DNA of 64,000 nucleotides from NCBI RefSeq assembly GCF_958295425.1, contig NC_081142.1:2105896-2169895 (forward strand). Direction: 5' to 3'. This DNA is from Solea solea (lineage: Eukaryota > Chordata > Actinopteri > Pleuronectiformes > Soleidae). Below are positions 59,862-64,000 of this stretch, one piece after another. A program made the position numbers and the translations under genes. How positions within the stretch are numbered: the stretch's first letter is position 1; each line of letters begins with the position of its first letter. The notes beneath the pieces are model-generated. The model saw only the letters and a program-made list of their open reading frames with translations. It was not told where the DNA came from and did not search any database.

Positions 59862-61164
59862 CTGCCAAATAGGTCTGATTTATATATATGTTCATGGTAT
59901 CTCAGGTAATAATGCTCCATGTTGTTTTAAATCTATTGCACAGTAAATATTGAACTGAAGATTGACTCAAAAAGTCAACTCACAATCACAATTTATGTAA
60001 AAAAAAAAAAAATAGCATTTAGATATTTTACCCAAATCCTGCAGCCTTAGTGTCACTGTAGTACTGATGCATTCCATGTAGTATATTGCTCAATATACCA
60101 TATGTTTAATTTAGCCGATAGATAGCACCAAGAAGTCCCCTGAGATGTAGGCTAAGTATACAATATGGCAGGTAAATGCAAAGCACAAGGTAAATAGGAC
60201 CTTTGACTCTGTTTGATTAGCTGTGATGAGAGGGCAAAGTCTTTCCACACAAGGGTTTACAGCACTAATGATGAAAAGTGCTGACTGCAAAAGGAGTTTT
60301 AAATCAATGAAAAATCACCTTCCATGTTAAAATATAATAATAATAATAATGTGCACAAGGTTGCGAAAATTGTGACACAATGCATTTTTCCACATTTTGA
60401 CATAGCTACTAATTGTTTTAACCAACTATTGAAGCCAGTGTTCACCAACCCAAGTTATGTAATTACAGTTTTTTCATCGGTCACAGTATATGCTCTTTTT
60501 ACAGATGTTGCCGTGGGCCATTTATTTGAATAAACACAACTTAAACGTAAACTGCTGTTGCTAACCAGTGGAATAGCTGCTCTCCACACTGTGTTTTACA
60601 CCTCACTTCAAAGTGGTGATTTGTGCAAAATTTGTTTGCTAATAGACCAGAAGGAATCTCCGTGCAGCCAACTGCAGCAGAGTAAAAATAGATTTATGGT
60701 CTGGCTCAAACGCAGCTGAAATTTCACTCAAATACTTGACAGGCTGCAACAAGCTGAGAAGCTACTATTAGCCACGTTGGGTCCACCTGCTGCAGCTCAC
60801 TGTCCTGGATGTTATCGTAAATAATTCCAGATGTTGTTGTTGTGTAAGTTGTAATAGTTTCACCTTATTTTCTACACATTTCCACGCACAGTTAAGATGC
60901 ACTTGGGTTGTAGCTCAACTACGATGTTTAATTGCACACTTGTCCTTGTCCCAGTATACAAACACTGGCAAGGACTTGATTTAGTAAACATGGTTTAGCT
61001 GCTTTACAATATTGCATGACTTTATCTGGGTGTTTCAGTTACAATAACATAGTTATTAGTTAACATTGCAACTGTTATTCTTTTGAGCCTTCACTTGAGT
61101 CTGACTCAAGTTTGGTTCCACTCTTTAAATTTGCAAGAAAACTGATTGCATCCCTTGTGAGGCA

Positions 61165-61180
61165 CCCCCCCCCCCCCCCA
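61165..61180. repeat. Poly(C) tract
   Basis: About 16 consecutive C residues. Confidence 0.85.
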
Positions 61181-61299
61181 TCCTTCACTGAATGGGAAAC
61201 TGTGTCAGTGGAGCAGTTCTCTGCTCTCTGGGCCTGACTGCTGCTCAGCTGACTGGCAGGTGAGACAGCAAGTCACAGTCAAAGCTGCTTGCTCAGCAG

Positions 61300-61404
61300 C
61301 CAATGGGAGTGTGGCGGGGTGAGGTAGGATCGTCACAGCGTTGCCTCGACAACCACCTTTGAATGAGCGTGTTCATGGAATGCAGCCAGACGGCAGTTAT
61401 ATAA
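61300..61404 (+). promoter_or_regulatory. CCAAT box, X-box (RFX-type) and TATA-like cluster in rorc intron 1
   Basis: CCAAT at 61300-61304 (in AGCCAATGGGA), GTTGCCTCGACAACC at 61340-61354 (near-palindromic X-box, consensus GTTGCC..GGCAAC) and TTATATAAC at 61397-61405 occur within 105 bases in that order. They are followed by a G-rich stretch. The arrangement resembles a compact core promoter and could drive an alternative rorc first exon; no matching exon with donor was identified. Confidence 0.35.
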
Positions 61405-62542
61405 CAGGCTGAAAGGCGGGGAGGGTGGGGGGGAGGAGAAGGGGAGCGATAAAGGGAGCAATGGAGAAAGGGATTTTTTTTTTTCCATGGCCCTTTATTT
61501 ATTTATATCCCTTTGTTATGTCACATTGATCAGGAGGAATTCTAATCAACCGAGACGGTTAATTCAAATATGTCACCTGAGCTGCACAGAAACCTTTTCT
61601 TAGAGGGAAGATGACACATCCTTTTTCCCTAAGTCATGATTTTTAGGATGATATAAGCTCTTTTGTGTGGTTTTCTTCGCGTGACGCATGTCTCTCCGCA
61701 TGCACACTCACACACACAGTGACTCATGTGATTGGTTGGGTTTTGAGGAGTTTATAAAAGAGCCCTTTACAAATCTGCAATTTTCTGAAGAGCTGTGAAG
61801 GCCGAGCAAAGCCTCTGCTGTGATTTACTGGTTACCTAATACCCTGTGTGATCCAACAAAAGTGGTTTAGAGATTGTTTGGCACATCCCGGGGCCCGAGC
61901 TATATCAAATCTCGTACACAGATTGCAGGAGTCAATAAACACGGCGGTGTTTGCCTTCGTTAACCTGCAAACATTTTGTTCATCCTCGAAGCGAAGCAGC
62001 AGAGTGAGATAAAGACAGAGAGAGTGAGACAGAGAGAGAGAGAGACACGAAACTTTATAACCCTGGGCCTCAGCTAATGCAATTGACCTGCTATTCTGGG
62101 CCTGAGGAGGCCCAGCTACTTAGATAAACAACATAATGAAAAGAACATGCTGTTCTGGGGTAAGAAGGCTCAGGCTTCAACAATGAACGCAAGGTATAGA
62201 ATCTATACCTCTGTTTCCTTTGTGTCCGTGACACTTTTCCACATGATCCTGAAACATTATCACACATATATCTCATGAGTATTAACAACATTTAGTTACA
62301 TAGTTACTAAATGTTAGTAGTTCGAAGTCTTGGCTTTCAAGGGTTTTGAATTCATTTATAACGCTGCCTCTGCCTTTGTATTATACTATATATACTTTAT
62401 TATACTATATTATACTATGCAATACTTTTGCGCACGTACCAAATTCGTGTTTACTCATAGTGTACCTGTGAGCTTGCTTCATACTGCTGTGTATTGCATA
62501 ATAACGGCAACTGATAGCCTTCTTAAAAGGTGTGCGTCATTG

Positions 62543-62583
62543 CTTGGCTCGGCTTGGCTCGGCTTGGCTCGGCTTGGCTTGGC
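62543..62583. repeat. 10-bp tandem repeat TTGGCTCGGC
   Basis: About four units of TTGGCTCGGC with the last degenerate. GC-rich spot in AT-rich intron. Confidence 0.9.
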
Positions 62584-62826
62584 TGCTGCAAACTCTGAAT
62601 GTGAATGATTTATGGTTATTATACTCAATTAATCTGTAAATGTTCTCCATCAAACAATTTTCACTTTAAAAACTTCCTCAATTATATTAAAAGTAATTAA
62701 AAGTATTATTTGTTTGATCAACTTTTCAAAACTGGAGCAGACTAATCTTTAGTTTGTCTGTTTGGATTACATCAGTTTTATTTTTATTTATTGATAGTGA
62801 TATAGAATTTAGTTAGCTAATACTGT

Positions 62827-62834
62827 CTAGGTCA
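62827..62834 (+). promoter_or_regulatory. RORE-like half site (CTAGGTCA), 180 bp before rorc exon 2
   Basis: TGTCTAGGTCAAAGTAAC contains TAGGTCA and a loose second half site at one-base spacing (AGGTCA-A-AGTAAC), so it could also be read as a degenerate DR1. Single motif; chance is possible. Confidence 0.2.
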
Positions 62835-63012
62835 AAGTAACACATGACTTGCTGTGATAGAATTATAGTGATTATATTCTTTCAACATAAATCTATTTAT
62901 TTAGTTGTTTTATGCCAATTAACTACACAATTAAACGTGCTTATCCATATGTGGTATAATATATGTTGAGTATTTCACTGATTTAATGTTCTTGGTATAT
63001 CTTTTTCTTCAG

Positions 63013-63098
63013 CTCAAATCGAGGTGATACCCTGTAAAATCTGTGGGGACAAATCGTCGGGGATTCACTATGGTGTCATCACCTGTGAAGGCTGCAAG
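63013..63098 (+). CDS. rorc: rorc exon 2: first zinc finger of the DNA-binding domain
   Basis: Acceptor TTTTTCTTCAG and donor AAG/GTGAGC flank 86 nt, the usual size of this exon in ROR genes. It encodes [17 protein letters not shown] then [12 protein letters not shown]. This supplies the four cysteines of zinc finger 1 and the P-box CEGCK(G), which reads the AGGTCA half site. The IEV (rather than IEI) sequence argues against RORA. ROR receptors bind ROREs as monomers in the nucleus and activate transcription, including circadian and immune targets. Confidence 0.93.
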
Positions 63099-63211
63099 GT
63101 GAGCTTTAAAACCAGCACTGTCACGAATAACAATGAAACGAGGCTTTAGTGTCTACAGCACACAGCAGACAATGCTTTAGATGCTCTAATTGTGTGTCTT
63201 TTTTTGTGTAG

Positions 63212-63379
<168 letters not shown>

Positions 63380-63547
63380 TAATTAACTCAGAGTTTCCAC
63401 CCACCCACTTTTTTTCTGCGTATTGCAATGAGGCAGCCATGTTGACCCCGTTTGACTGTGTCTTCTTGGATGTTTAATTTTGGGGAGTTATTGTTGCAGA
63501 TCTGAAATGAGACATTAATGGATTGTTTATTTGTGCTCTTGTTGCAG

Positions 63548-63982
63548 CGGTGAAGTTTGGCCGAATGTCCAAAAAGCAGCGTGACATCCTTATTTCAGAG
63601 GTCCAGAAGCACCAGCAGTCGCAGGCAGGCAGTGGTGCCCGTGAGGAGAACTGTGACATGACCGACGTCAGCTGCCCCTACAGAAGAGGCTCCAGCACCA
63701 CACTTAGTGATCTGGACGACATCTCCACGCTGCCAGAAGGCCTTCTGTTCGACCTGCCACTCACCCCAGAGGACGCAGGCGGGGACTACTGTAACCTGGA
63801 CATGCTGTACGGCAGCGCAGGGAGCAGCTCGTCCTCTCAGAGTTCACCAGAACAGACCAACTTGGACTTTGTAGAGGGCAAACACAACATCAAGCACGAG
63901 TATCAGCTGTTGCATGACTCTGGACTCTTCTCGCACGCTATCCTCGACCTGCTGCCCGGCGGCTACTCGCTGCTCGAGATAG
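63548..63982 (+). CDS. rorc: rorc exon 4: C-terminal extension and hinge region
   Basis: Acceptor TTGTTGCAG precedes a 435-nt exon ending LLEI plus one base before the donor GTCAGT at 63983. It starts AVKFGRMSKKQRD, the ROR C-terminal extension that contacts the A/T-rich flank of the RORE, and continues into a divergent Ser/Asp-rich hinge. The hinge differs from the well-conserved RORA and RORB hinges, so RORC is the best paralogue by exclusion, supported by the sema6 neighbour. NIKHEY fits the SUMO consensus (psi-K-x-E), at a place comparable to IKPE in RORA and IKQE in RORB. YSLLEI matches the start of the ligand-binding region (SLTEIEHL in mammalian RORC). The frame also stays open to the window edge, so the donor is inferred. 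The ligand-binding domain lies beyond 64000. Confidence 0.88.
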
Positions 63983-64000
63983 GTCAGTATGAACCAGCAG

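Larger units (their letters stand above)
55337..63012 (+). other. rorc: rorc intron 1 (7.7 kb)
   Basis: Bounded by GTGAGT and TTTTTCTTCAG. It contains simple repeats (55710-55765, 55963-55990, 56270-56290, 61165-61180), a 75-base repeat pair (56816 and 57226), an 896-bp hAT element, a CCAAT/X-box/TATA cluster near 61.3 kb and two RORE-like half sites. 57400-58900 and 59900-61100 otherwise hold nothing I recognise. A long first intron with alternative promoters is usual for ROR genes. Confidence 0.75.

Overview
The window looks like vertebrate, specifically teleost fish, nuclear DNA. Genes are split by GT-AG introns and sit far apart. Dispersed repeats typical of fish are plentiful: hAT-type miniature elements with 8-bp target duplications, an L2-type LINE fragment, a restriction-endonuclease-type LINE fragment, tRNA-headed SINE-like copies and many long microsatellites. 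There is no sign of bacterial operons, CRISPR arrays or organellar DNA. Most short open frames in the window are microsatellite or repeat translations.

Only two real protein-coding genes are visible, both on the + strand and both incomplete. (1) 20235-21142 is the last coding exon of a class 6 semaphorin. It holds the end of the juxtamembrane spacer, the transmembrane helix and a cytoplasmic tail of about 258 residues. No upstream exon (sema domain, PSI domain) was recognised in the first 20 kb, so the last intron is probably longer than 20 kb. The 3' UTR follows 21142; candidate poly(A) signals lie at 25270 and 26425. (2) 54.9-64.0 kb is the 5' part of a retinoid-related orphan nuclear receptor (ROR), best called rorc. 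A CpG-rich promoter is followed by a 5' UTR exon ending in ATGAGAG. A 7.7-kb intron 1 comes next, then the two DNA-binding-domain exons (86 and 142 nt) and a 435-nt hinge exon. The ligand-binding domain lies beyond the window. Human SEMA6C and RORC both lie in 1q21, which supports the subtype calls for both genes.

Layout: 1-20 kb is the presumed last sema6 intron (or 5' flank), full of repeats. It includes a nested hAT MITE (3984), a SINE-like copy (10.6 kb), a minus-strand LINE endonuclease relic (12.7-13.1 kb), a 51-bp compound palindrome (16.08 kb) and a second SINE-like copy (17.5 kb). 20.2-26.9 kb is the sema6 exon and probable 3' UTR or downstream flank. 27-54.7 kb is an intergenic stretch without a convincing gene. 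It carries a 340-bp GATA-type tetranucleotide block, an L2 relic, a hAT transposase relic (39.4 kb), a local cluster of related repeats (42.4-44.9 kb), a second nested hAT MITE (45.35 kb) and a 590-bp AT-rich minisatellite (48.3 kb). 54.7-64 kb is the rorc promoter and 5' half; intron 1 holds an 896-bp hAT element that still encodes a BED zinc finger.

The two genes do not form a pathway together; their proximity reads as conserved synteny. I found no clearly new biological system. The most interesting signals are the BED-finger hAT inside rorc intron 1 with an intact splice donor, the palindrome at 16.08 kb, a CCAAT/X-box/TATA cluster in rorc intron 1, and two hAT insertions whose target sites fall in copies of the same host repeat.
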